Positions 43,789 to 50,766 of a stretch of 50,766 nt of DNA are shown here, piece by piece (position 1 is the first letter of the stretch; the number at the start of each line of letters is the position of its first letter). The position numbers and the translations under genes are program-made. The DNA comes from JBCCJA01 sp039045975 (GTDB lineage Bacteria; Planctomycetota; Planctomycetia; Planctomycetales; Planctomycetaceae). The stretch lies in assembly GCA_039045975.1 (NCBI GenBank), contig JBCCJA010000023.1:1-50766 (forward strand), given 5' to 3'. The notes beneath the pieces were generated by a model, which was given only the letters and a program-made list of their open reading frames with translations, had not been told where the DNA came from and searched no databases.

Positions 43789-45381
43789 GTGGCCGACCCT
43801 CCCCCCGAGAAGCCCCGCCGACGGAAACCGGCCGGACCGGGCGAACAGCCCGCGGCCCGTCGGCCTCGCACGGGTACGAAGAAACCCGGCGAGTCGAAGG
43901 CGCGGAAGAAGCGGCGCGACGACGCCGCGGCCGCGGCGATGCTCGGGCTCGACGCCGGGCCCCCTTCGCCCGCCGGTCAGGGTGAAGAGACCGGCCTTCC
44001 CCACGCGGACGGCCCGATCGTCGACGAACAGACGCCCGGCGGCCTGCGTGCGGTCTCTCCGCCGGGTGGCCCGACGACCGCGACACCGCCCGGCGAGCCC
44101 GACGTCGCGAAGAAACCCCGACGGAAACGGCCGCGCCCGGCGAAGCCGGAAACGCTGCAGCAGTTGTTCGAGGAGGGCCTGCGTGAGGAAGAAGCGGCCG
44201 CCGCCGAAAAAGCGGCTTCGTCATCGGCCAAGAGGCCGGGGTCGAAGTCCGGGTCGGCAGCCGGCCCGACCGCCTCGGCGAAGTCGTCGGTGCCCGACGG
44301 GGCCCCAGAACCGTCCGCGAAGCCGAAGCGGCCCGTCGTGGAGCGGGGCCGTCGCGTACCCGTCGCCGGCCTGATCACGGTCCTGATCGTCGTCGCCGCG
44401 TCGCTGTTCCAGTACTGGAACTACAACCGGCAGGCCGCCCCGACCGCGTTGCTGTCGGCCCGTTACGACCTGCGGCGGGCGCAAGAGCGGGTGATGTCGC
44501 TGGAGCAGTCGCTGTCCAACAACGTGAACCCCGACTCGCGGGCGAAGAAGCTCGGGGCGTTGAACGAGGCGGAGGCCGAACTGGAGCGGTTCCGGTCGGT
44601 CGAACGCGAAGCCCGGGCCGAGTTCGAGTTCGGGCTCGACGCGTTGGCGGCACGCTGGCGAGACGGCAGCCTGCTGCACTGGGTCGAAGAGTATTTCGTG
44701 ATCGTCGGCGCCGCGGTGCTGCCCGGGTCGGGCCGGGTCGGGGAGCTGACGGCGACGTTCGGCTACTTCGCCGACGCGACCGATCAGGACGCCGTGACCG
44801 GGATCGTGTTCGTCGGCGTGACTTCGTCGCTCGGCTGGGCGACGGCGGGGCTGCTGCTGGCGCTGATGGTCCGGTGGCTCGTCCGCGCGTCGTTGTGGCG
44901 GGCCTGCGGCGGGCCGCCGTTCGGGGCGTGGGACCGCGCGCTCGGGGTCGAGTCGCCGTGGTTCGCGTGTGCGTTGCGGATGACGCCGTTCGTGCCGAGT
45001 TGGCCGCTCGACCTCGTCGTCGGCGTGACGCCGTTCGGGAAGCGGGCGATGTTCTTCGGGATGTTCGTCGGGTCGCTGGTCCCGTCGATGTTGTCGGCGT
45101 TCGTCGGGCTAGACGCGGGGTCGTTGTTGGCGGTCCGCATCGGGGACGCCGCCCCAGCGACGTCGGCGCTGATTTACTCGTCGGTCGCGGGCGTGGGGCT
45201 GTTGGCGATCCGGCTGGCGGTCAGCCCGTCGGTCCGGGGGGGCGTGACGCGGCTGAACGAGATCGCCGACGACGCGGACGCCCCGACCGTCGAGGACGCC
45301 CTGCGGGACATGTCGGTCCTCGACGAGGACGGCGGCGGGCGGCAGACGCACCGCGGCGGGGACCGGCGACGCGGCCGGTAA
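43789..45381 (+). CDS. membrane protein with coiled coil and VTT-like domain (paralogue 2)
   Basis: A 530-residue protein from a GTG start. Residues 1-185 are Pro/Lys/Arg/Ala-rich and disordered, one helix spans about 190-208, and a coiled coil at 222-285 contains SNNVNPDSRAKKLGALNEAE, matching the NxNPD turn of the upstream paralogue. The two also share HW(V)xEYFVxxGA before the membrane domain. The C-terminal helices include WDRALGVESPWFACALRMTP and FVPSWPLDLVVGVTPFGKRA, again VTT-like. A 73-base gap separates it from the TVP38 gene. VTT-fold proteins are lipid scramblases or solute movers; here that is inference. Confidence 0.75.
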   Translation: MADPPPEKPRRRKPAGPGEQPAARRPRTGTKKPGESKARKKRRDDAAAAAMLGLDAGPPSPAGQGEETGLPHADGPIVDEQTPGGLRAVSPPGGPTTATPPGEPDVAKKPRRKRPRPAKPETLQQLFEEGLREEEAAAAEKAASSSAKRPGSKSGSAAGPTASAKSSVPDGAPEPSAKPKRPVVERGRRVPVAGLITVLIVVAASLFQYWNYNRQAAPTALLSARYDLRRAQERVMSLEQSLSNNVNPDSRAKKLGALNEAEAELERFRSVEREARAEFEFGLDALAARWRDGSLLHWVEEYFVIVGAAVLPGSGRVGELTATFGYFADATDQDAVTGIVFVGVTSSLGWATAGLLLALMVRWLVRASLWRACGGPPFGAWDRALGVESPWFACALRMTPFVPSWPLDLVVGVTPFGKRAMFFGMFVGSLVPSMLSAFVGLDAGSLLAVRIGDAAPATSALIYSSVAGVGLLAIRLAVSPSVRGGVTRLNEIADDADAPTVEDALRDMSVLDEDGGGRQTHRGGDRRRGR

Positions 45382-45454
45382 AAGTCCGGGGTAAGCCGGA
45401 CGGCGTCCGCCGCGTCGTAAAGGGGAACACAAATCTCCCCGAGAGGAAGCCGTA

Positions 45455-46252
45455 ATGTCTGCCGTCGTCGAACCTCACGCCGTGACCGCCCCGATGCCCG
45501 AACCCGCCGCCCCGACCGCCGCGTCGCCGTGGCCGAAGATCGCCGCCGCGGCCGCCGTCGCAGCTATCGCCGGGGCGTTGCTGTACTTCTTCGGCGAGTA
45601 CCTGAGCTTCGAAGCGCTCGCCCGCTCCGAGGAGTCGCTGCTCGCGTTCGGACGGGTCAATCTTCTGGCGTTCGTTGTTATCGCGTATCTGATCTATGTG
45701 ACGGTCACCGGGTTATCGCTGCCGGGGGCTGCCGTGCTGACGGTCGGCTACGGCTGGCTGTTTGCGGCGTTGCGGCCCGGCTGGGAGGGCGTCGCGATCG
45801 GCGTCGCGGTCGTCAGTTTCGCGTCGACGACCGGCGCGACGATCGCGTTCCTCATCAGCCGTTACTTCCTTCGAGACACGATCGCGACCCGCTTCCCCGA
45901 GCGTGTCGAGAAGTTCGACGCCGCCGTGCGGGACGAAGGTCCATTCTTCCTGTTCTCGCTGCGGCTGCTGCCGGTCGTGCCGTTCTTCGTGCTGAACGCC
46001 GCGATGGGCCTGACGCCGATCGGCGTCGGCACGTTCTGGTGGGTCAGCCAGCTCGGGATGCTGCCGGGCACCGCGGTTTACACGTACGCCGGTTCGCAGG
46101 TGCCGACGCTGGCCGACCTGGCCGAGAACGGCATCGGGTCGGTGCTCACGCCGCAGCTGTGGGTCGCGTTGGTGCTGCTCGCGGTGTTCCCGTTCGTCGT
46201 GAAGTTCGCGTTCAAGAAGTTCGCCCCGGCCCGCCCGACCGGCGACGCCTGA
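45455..46252 (+). CDS. TVP38/TMEM64 family membrane protein (VTT domain)
   Basis: A 265-residue protein with an AGAGGAAG ribosome site five bases before the ATG. It has a first helix at about 28-48 and the VTT domain with LSLPGAAVLTVGYGWLFAAL, FSLRLLPVVPFFVLNAAMGL (re-entrant motif) and TFWWVSQLGMLPGTAVYTYA, all typical. This family is widespread and poorly understood; it often sits beside a mercuric-reductase-like flavoprotein, as here. In arsenosugar-gene neighbourhoods it has been seen too, as far as I recall. It is followed by a 9-bp GC-rich hairpin. Confidence 0.93.
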   Translation: MSAVVEPHAVTAPMPEPAAPTAASPWPKIAAAAAVAAIAGALLYFFGEYLSFEALARSEESLLAFGRVNLLAFVVIAYLIYVTVTGLSLPGAAVLTVGYGWLFAALRPGWEGVAIGVAVVSFASTTGATIAFLISRYFLRDTIATRFPERVEKFDAAVRDEGPFFLFSLRLLPVVPFFVLNAAMGLTPIGVGTFWWVSQLGMLPGTAVYTYAGSQVPTLADLAENGIGSVLTPQLWVALVLLAVFPFVVKFAFKKFAPARPTGDA

Positions 46253-46264
46253 GCCGCCTCTGAC

Positions 46265-46287
46265 GCGGGGCGGCCGTTCCGCCCCGC
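46265..46287 (+). terminator. GC-rich hairpin after the TVP38 gene
   Basis: A 9-bp stem (46265-46273 with 46279-46287) and five-base loop lie 13 bases after the stop codon. There is no T-run, so it may only reduce read-through into the flavoprotein gene. Confidence 0.4.
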
Positions 46288-46367
46288 CTACCCCCTGTCC
46301 TGTTCCGGCTCGCGGCGGTCGCCGCAGCCTCTGTAAAACCCCTACGCACCCGCCTCGGAGCAAACCG

Positions 46368-47888
46368 ATGTCTCTCGCGACCCTGTCCCCGCCCGACGTC
46401 CATAACAAACGCCTCGAAGACAACGTCCGCCCGCCCGAGTGGGTCAATCCGACGCCGATCGACCGCTACAACATGGTCGTGATCGGCGGCGGGACGGCCG
46501 GCCTCGTGACGGCCGCCGCGTCGGCGGGCCTCGGGGCGAAGGTCGCCTTGATCGAGCGATCTCTGCTCGGCGGGGACTGCCTGAACGTCGGCTGTGTCCC
46601 GTCGAAGGCGTTGATTTCGGCGGGCCGGGCCGCCGCCGCGGTCCGCGACGCCGGCGACTTCGGTGTCCGGGCCGCCGGTGACCCGCGGGTCGACTTCGCC
46701 GGCGTGATGGAACGGATGCGTCGGCTGCGGGCCGACATCAGCCCGAACGACTCGGCCCGACGGTTCCGCGACCTCGGCGTCGACGTCTTCGTCGGCGACG
46801 GGACGTTCGTCGACGGGCAGACGGTCGAGGTCGGCGGGCAACGGCTGAACTTCGCGAAGGCGACGATCGCGACCGGGGCCCGTGCCGCCGCGCCGCCGAT
46901 CCCCGGCCTCGAAGAAGCCGGCTATCTGACGAACGAGACCCTGTTCAGCCTGACCGAACTGCCGCGTCGCCTCGCGGTGATCGGGGCCGGGCCGATCGGG
47001 GCCGAAATGGCCCAGTCGTTCGCCCGCTTCGGCAGCGAAGTCACGCTGCTCGAACTCGGCCCGCATGTGCTCTCCCGCGAAGACGCCGACGCGGCTGCCG
47101 TCGTGCAGGCGTCGCTCGTGAAAGACGGCATCGACGTCCGCGTCAACAGCGGCGTGACCTCGGTCGGCACGGCCGGCGGGGCGAAGACGGTCACGTTCGA
47201 AACGGAAGGGCAGAGCCACACGATCGAGGTCGACGCGATCCTCGTCGCGATCGGCCGGGCCCCGAACGTCGACGGGCTCGGGCTGGAGAATGCCGGCGTC
47301 GAGTACGACCGGCGGACGGGCGTGACGGTCGACGATTCCTTAAGGACGACGAACAAGCGGATCTTCGCCGCCGGGGACATCGCGTCGAAATATAAATTCA
47401 CGCACGCGGCCGACTTCCTCGCGCGGACCGTCATCCGCAACGCGTTGTTCATGGGCCGCGGGAAGGCGTCGGCCCTGACGATCCCGTGGGCGACCTATAC
47501 GGCCCCGGAGCTGGCCCACGTCGGCCTGACCGAAGCCGAAGCGGCCGAGCGGGGCGTCCCGGTCGACGTGTTCCGGCAGGACCTCGAACACGTGGACCGG
47601 GCGATCCTCGACGGCGACAACGCCGGGTTCGTAAAGGCCCTCGTCGAGAAGGGGACTGACAAGATCGTCGGCGCGACGGTCGTCGCCGAGCACGCGGGCG
47701 ACATGATCTCGCAGTTCTCGCTGGCGATGACCCACGGCCTGGGCCTCAAGAAATTCGCCTCGACGATCTACCCCTATCCGACGCAGGCCGAGGCGATTCG
47801 GAAACTCGGCGATCAGTTTAATAAGACAAAGCTGACGCCGTTTACCGCCAAGCTGTTGCGGTTCATGATCAGGCTGACCAGCTCGTAA
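46368..47888 (+). CDS. mercuric-reductase-like FAD/NAD(P) oxidoreductase
   Basis: A 506-residue class I flavoprotein disulfide reductase with GGAG eight bases before the ATG. FAD motif MVVIGGGTAGLVTAAASAGL at about 36-55, redox-active GGDCLNVGCVPSK with Cys71 and Cys76, NAD(P) motif RRLAVIGAGPIGAEMAQSFA, then RIFAAGDIASKYKFTHAADF and the dimerisation part with TAPELAHVGLTEAEA. It lacks an N-terminal HMA domain and the C-terminal Cys pair of true MerA, and an unusual 33-residue N-terminal tail precedes the FAD motif. So mercury reduction is unlikely. It may serve the TVP38 or arsenic unit upstream. A strong terminator follows. Confidence 0.92.
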   Translation: MSLATLSPPDVHNKRLEDNVRPPEWVNPTPIDRYNMVVIGGGTAGLVTAAASAGLGAKVALIERSLLGGDCLNVGCVPSKALISAGRAAAAVRDAGDFGVRAAGDPRVDFAGVMERMRRLRADISPNDSARRFRDLGVDVFVGDGTFVDGQTVEVGGQRLNFAKATIATGARAAAPPIPGLEEAGYLTNETLFSLTELPRRLAVIGAGPIGAEMAQSFARFGSEVTLLELGPHVLSREDADAAAVVQASLVKDGIDVRVNSGVTSVGTAGGAKTVTFETEGQSHTIEVDAILVAIGRAPNVDGLGLENAGVEYDRRTGVTVDDSLRTTNKRIFAAGDIASKYKFTHAADFLARTVIRNALFMGRGKASALTIPWATYTAPELAHVGLTEAEAAERGVPVDVFRQDLEHVDRAILDGDNAGFVKALVEKGTDKIVGATVVAEHAGDMISQFSLAMTHGLGLKKFASTIYPYPTQAEAIRKLGDQFNKTKLTPFTAKLLRFMIRLTSS

Positions 47889-47906
47889 ATCGCAGCGGCA
47901 ATAAAA

Positions 47907-47936
47907 AAGACGGCGGGTCGTTCGACCCGCCGTCTT
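47907..47936. terminator. bidirectional rho-independent terminator
   Basis: A perfect 14-bp stem (47907-47920 with 47923-47936) lies between two convergent genes. In the minus strand it is followed by a run of six U (from 47908 down to 47903), a canonical terminator for the fasciclin gene. In the plus strand only a weak GCGCUUUCC follows. Confidence 0.9.
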
Positions 47937-47966
47937 GCGCTTTCCTGTGGTGTCTTCCGGCCGAAA

Positions 47967-48506
47967 TTACGGCTGGATGACGGCGTCGATGACGTGGATC
48001 ACGCCGTTCGACGCTTCGATGTCGGTCGTGACGACCTTCGCGCCGTCGACGAAGACCGAGCCGCCTTCGACCTTGATGTCGACGGTCGAGCCTTCGACGG
48101 TCTTGGCTTCGGTGAGCTTCACGACGTCGGCGGCGGTGACCTTACCGGCGACGACGTGGTACGTAAGGATCGACGTTAGCGTGTCCTTGTTCTCCGGCTT
48201 CAGGAGAGTGTCGATCGTGCCCGGGGGCAGCTTGGCGAACGCCTCGTCGGTCGGGGCGAAGACGGTGAACGGGCCTTCGCCCTTGAGGGTGTCGACCAGG
48301 CCGGCGGCCGTCAGGGCGGCGGCGAGGGTGTTGAACTGGCCGGCTTCGACGGCCGTGTCGACGATGTCGGCGGCGTGACTGTGGGTCGTACCGTCGGCGT
48401 GCGTGTGGGTGCCCTTCTTCTTGTCGGCACAGCCGCAGGCGGCACAGGCGAACACGTCGCTCGCCGGGACGGCGAAGACGACGACAGCGAGGATCAAGCT
48501 TCGCAT
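47967..48506 (-). CDS. secreted fasciclin-domain protein with Cys/His-rich N-terminus
   Basis: The ATG at 48506 begins a 179-residue protein with a signal peptide (RSLILAVVVFAVPASDVFA). Immediately after the likely cut comes CAACGCADKKKGTHTHADGT followed by THSHAAD, a short Cys/His segment that could bind metal. Residues about 47-178 are one FAS1 domain: DIVDTAVEAGQFNTLAAALT, GPFTVFAPTDEAFAKLP, LTSILTYHVVAGK and ASNGVIHVIDAVI. FAS1 domains mediate adhesion or matrix binding. A perfect 14-bp palindrome overlaps the ribosome site (48512-48525). Confidence 0.92.
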   Translation of the reverse strand: MRSLILAVVVFAVPASDVFACAACGCADKKKGTHTHADGTTHSHAADIVDTAVEAGQFNTLAAALTAAGLVDTLKGEGPFTVFAPTDEAFAKLPPGTIDTLLKPENKDTLTSILTYHVVAGKVTAADVVKLTEAKTVEGSTVDIKVEGGSVFVDGAKVVTTDIEASNGVIHVIDAVIQP

Positions 48507-48511
48507 TAGGT

Positions 48512-48525
48512 CTCTTTCGAAAGAG
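48512..48525. promoter_or_regulatory. 14-bp perfect palindrome at the fasciclin gene ribosome site
   Basis: CTCTTTCGAAAGAG lies 6 bases upstream of the fasciclin start codon and includes its AAGAG ribosome-binding sequence. It could be a repressor operator or an RNA structure that hides the ribosome site. A short hairpin (48625-48630 with 48639-48644) sits farther upstream in the same 207-base gap. Confidence 0.35.
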
Positions 48526-48713
48526 GGTCTCGGGCGGAGACTCCCCCGCCTTCGGCATCTTTCTACGGTGACAGCCCGTGCCGTCGGCCTGCCGAAAGCC
48601 GGTGGGACACGAACCTCTGAGGTCCCCTTAGACCGCACTAAGGGAACGCCCGGGTTGACCCTCCTCGGCAGCCGCGACTCACCCCGATTCGACGGCATGC
48701 CGCGTCCCGCGGG

Positions 48714-50213
48714 TCAATCGCGGTCGGCCGGAATCAGCCGGGCGAGACGGTCCGATAGACGCGAGACGACGTCGCCGAAGGCCGGATCCGCCGCCACGTT
48801 TTTGATCTCGAGCTGGCCCGGGGACTCGTCGTTCCTGTGGTCATAGAGCTCGCGGAACGTGACCGTTCCCGACCCCCGGTCACGCCACTCCGTGTAGCGG
48901 AACCCGTCGGTGCGGATGCTGCGGCCGAGGCGACCGCGGCGGTCCATCTCGCTGCCCGCGGCGTCGCGGTGGGATGCCGACGGGTCGTCGAGAACCGCCG
49001 CGAAGCTCGCCCCTTCGACGTGACCGGGCGTCGGCAATCCGGCGAGTTCGCAGAGCGTCGGATAGAGATCGAGGAATTCGGTGAGCTGCGGCGTCGCGTC
49101 GCCCGGTCGCGTCATCCCGGGTGATGACACGAGCAGAGGCGCCCGGGTCGAGATCTCGAAGTTCGCGTGCTTGTGCCCCCACGAGTCGTACTCGCCCATC
49201 TGGTAGCCGTGATCGCCGACGAGCACGACGACCGTGTCGTCGGCGTGGCCGGCGGCTTCGAGGGCGTCGAGGACACGGCCGACGCAGGCGTCGACATAGC
49301 TGATGCAGGCGAGATAGGCGTGCAGGAACTGACGGCGGTAGGCCTCGCCCCGCTCGGCCCGGGGCGGCACGCCGTAATACCGTTCCGGCATGCCCGCATT
49401 CACGATCCACCGAGGCGTCCCCTCCGGCAGTCGCGTGAAGGCCGGGAGGGAGATCTGCTCCGTGCGGTACAGGTCCCAATACGCCCGCGGCGCGTTGAAC
49501 GGCAGATGTGGCCGCACGAACCCGACGGCGAGAAAGAAGGGCTGATCCGCGTCACGGGAGGCGAGGTACTCGGCGACGGCGGCGGCGGTCTCGCCGTCCT
49601 GCATCGCCTCGTCGGGCACGTCGCTGTCGTCCCAAACGCCGCCTCGCGGCCAGTCGTGCGGGTGGTCGAAGACGTCGCCGGCGGCCCGGGCTTCGGCGAT
49701 CAGTCGCTCGCGGATCGCGTTCTGTTCCGGGCCCCAGACCGGGACCGTCGGTAGCCACTGCGGCTCGCTCCACGAGGCCGGGTCGTCCTCGTTGCCGAGC
49801 ATCGACTCGACGTAGATGTGAAAGATCTTCCCGAACGCCCGGCTTTCGTAGCCGTGGTCTTTGAAGTGCTGCGGCAGGGTGACGACGTCGGGCACGCGGT
49901 CGCGGAGGTGCACGCCGAATCCGCGGAGCCCGGTCGTGTTCGGCCGCAAGCCGCTGAGGAACGAGTTCCGCGACGGGCTGCAGACGGCCGACTGGACGTA
50001 CGCGCGATCGAAGCGGAGTGCCTGTTCCGCGAACGCGTCGATCCGGGGCGTGACGACGACCGGGTCTCCGTAGCAGCCGAGCTGCGGACGCAGGTCGTCG
50101 GCGATCAGGAGCAGCACGTTCGGCCGCTCGGCGGCCGAGACGACCGTGCCGAACGACACGAAGAGTCCGACCGCGACGATGCGGACGACAGGACCGAGTA
50201 CAGGCGACGACAC
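48714..50213 (-). CDS. secreted sulfatase, iduronate-2-sulfatase-like
   Basis: I choose the GTG at 50213 because GGAGG lies eight bases before it; the frame stays open to a TTG at 50228. The 499-residue protein has a signal peptide (VRIVAVGLFVSFGTVVSA) and a type I sulfatase fold: NVLLLIADDLRPQLGCYG (metal site), the formylglycine motif CSPSRNSFLSG with Cys78, FFLAVGFVRPHLPFNAP, and VVVLVGDHGYQMGEYDSWGH with the second metal-site residues. The HKHAN stretch is as in iduronate-2-sulfatases. It would cleave sulfate esters from polysaccharides after modification of the Cys by a formylglycine enzyme, which is not in the window. Planctomycetes carry many such genes. Confidence 0.93.
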   Translation of the reverse strand: MSSPVLGPVVRIVAVGLFVSFGTVVSAAERPNVLLLIADDLRPQLGCYGDPVVVTPRIDAFAEQALRFDRAYVQSAVCSPSRNSFLSGLRPNTTGLRGFGVHLRDRVPDVVTLPQHFKDHGYESRAFGKIFHIYVESMLGNEDDPASWSEPQWLPTVPVWGPEQNAIRERLIAEARAAGDVFDHPHDWPRGGVWDDSDVPDEAMQDGETAAAVAEYLASRDADQPFFLAVGFVRPHLPFNAPRAYWDLYRTEQISLPAFTRLPEGTPRWIVNAGMPERYYGVPPRAERGEAYRRQFLHAYLACISYVDACVGRVLDALEAAGHADDTVVVLVGDHGYQMGEYDSWGHKHANFEISTRAPLLVSSPGMTRPGDATPQLTEFLDLYPTLCELAGLPTPGHVEGASFAAVLDDPSASHRDAAGSEMDRRGRLGRSIRTDGFRYTEWRDRGSGTVTFRELYDHRNDESPGQLEIKNVAADPAFGDVVSRLSDRLARLIPADRD

Positions 50214-50298
50214 GGCGACGGCCTCCAAAAACGGCGGAGCACGGCGTCAGCATGGCCGCCGGAGTCGGGCCGCCGCCAGAGACCCCGGCAGAGGCCCG

Positions 50299-50766
50299 TC
50301 AGCCGATTTCGATGCCGCCGCGGCTGTCGCCGGCCGTGCCGGCGGTCGTGTCGGATTCGATGTCGCCCGTCTTCGCGACCGTCGAGGTGCCGGGCTTCAG
50401 CTGCGGGCCGGTGCCGGCTTTGTACTCCTCGATGATCTTCTGCAGCTGGTCGGCGTCCATGACCTCGGCCTCGAGCAGTTCGCGGGCGAGCCGGTCGAGG
50501 ACCTCGCGGCGGGTGCGGAGGATCTCGTCGGCGGTGTCGTAGGCCTCGTCGATGATGCGGCGGACCTCGAGGTCGATTTCGCGGACGGTCTGCTCGGCGT
50601 GCATCGACTCGCCGACCGCCTGCGGGCCGAGGAAGCTCGTGCGGGTCTCGCTGTAATAGCTCTTGCCGAGCTTCTCGCTCATGCCGAACTCGGTGACCAT
50701 GCGGCGGGCGATGTCGGAGGCCCGCTGAAGATCATTCTGCACCCCGGTGCAGTTTTCGTCGTAGAC
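50299..50766 (-). CDS. ftsH: ATP-dependent zinc metalloprotease FtsH, C-terminal part (runs off the window)
   Basis: The visible 155 codons are the end of an FtsH peptidase domain; the reading frame continues past 50766, so the gene is cut by the window edge and the GTG at 50742 is internal. Recognisable parts are NDLQRASDIARRMVTEFGMS, EKLGKSYYSETRTSFLGPQ (M41 region), EIDLEVRRIIDEAYDTADEI and LDRLARELLEAEVMDADQL. FtsH is a membrane AAA protease that degrades misfolded membrane proteins. The tail is Gly/Thr/Lys-rich. The AAA domain and the HExxH zinc site are outside the window. Confidence 0.95.
   Translation of the reverse strand, partial: VYDENCTGVQNDLQRASDIARRMVTEFGMSEKLGKSYYSETRTSFLGPQAVGESMHAEQTVREIDLEVRRIIDEAYDTADEILRTRREVLDRLARELLEAEVMDADQLQKIIEEYKAGTGPQLKPGTSTVAKTGDIESDTTAGTAGDSRGGIEIG

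Noticed and set aside
46368..47888. True mercuric reductase (MerA)
   Set aside because: The HMA domain and the C-terminal vicinal Cys pair are missing and no other mer gene is present, so only the family name is used.

Overview
The window is a high-GC, gene-dense bacterial chromosome segment and most likely comes from a member of the Planctomycetota. This rests on four things: an alternative complex III (ACIII) locus of planctomycete/Rhodothermus style, a secreted sulfatase, large zinc-ribbon and secreted proteins of planctomycete flavour, and many GTG starts with patchy Shine-Dalgarno sites. The taxonomic call is inference. I see no rRNA, tRNA, CRISPR array, insertion sequence, integrase or prophage gene.

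Layout. 1-6.7 kb: plus-strand housekeeping and hypothetical genes (secreted protein, small membrane protein, rpsR, a large secreted planctomycete-type protein, folE2, another membrane protein), with a McsA-like zinc protein on the minus strand. 6.9-22.6 kb: one long minus-strand respiratory operon, read actA-actB-actC-actDE(fused)-actF-small TM/His-rich protein-SCO-coxB-coxA-coxC-coxD-second subunit-III-like protein. It encodes a quinol:cytochrome c oxidoreductase plus a caa3-type, A2-class cytochrome oxidase and its copper chaperone. 22.7-25.4 kb, just upstream and on the same strand: a RegB/RegA-type redox two-component system (quinone motif GGPGNPF, RCRSIL cysteine box, RegA-type HTH) preceded by a translationally coupled small protein resembling LmbU-type regulators. 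The arrangement suggests redox control of the operon.

25.5-32.3 kb: alanine dehydrogenase, a GH57 glucanotransferase/amylase diverging from a family 4 glycosyltransferase, and a zinc-ribbon protein. 32.6-35.2 kb: a three-gene, overlapping Zn/Mn ABC transporter with a Fur-like palindrome over the first start codon. 35.4-38.3 kb: CBS-pair protein, periplasmic rhodanese, a small membrane protein coupled to a YeiH-type transporter. 38.6-39.6 kb: rplS and yraN. 39.7-40.6 kb: a secreted protein.

40.8-47.9 kb: arsS (arsenosugar radical SAM enzyme), two tandem paralogues with an unusual disordered/TM/coiled-coil/VTT-like architecture, a TVP38/TMEM64 protein and a mercuric-reductase-like flavoprotein, all co-oriented. 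48.0-50.8 kb: fasciclin-domain protein, sulfatase and the C-terminal end of FtsH on the minus strand.

A second layer of structure is a set of long inverted repeats (REP/MITE-like hairpins) of several different sequence families in intergenic gaps. Three of them sit inside the respiratory operon, at the coxC/coxD, actDE/actF and actB/actC junctions.
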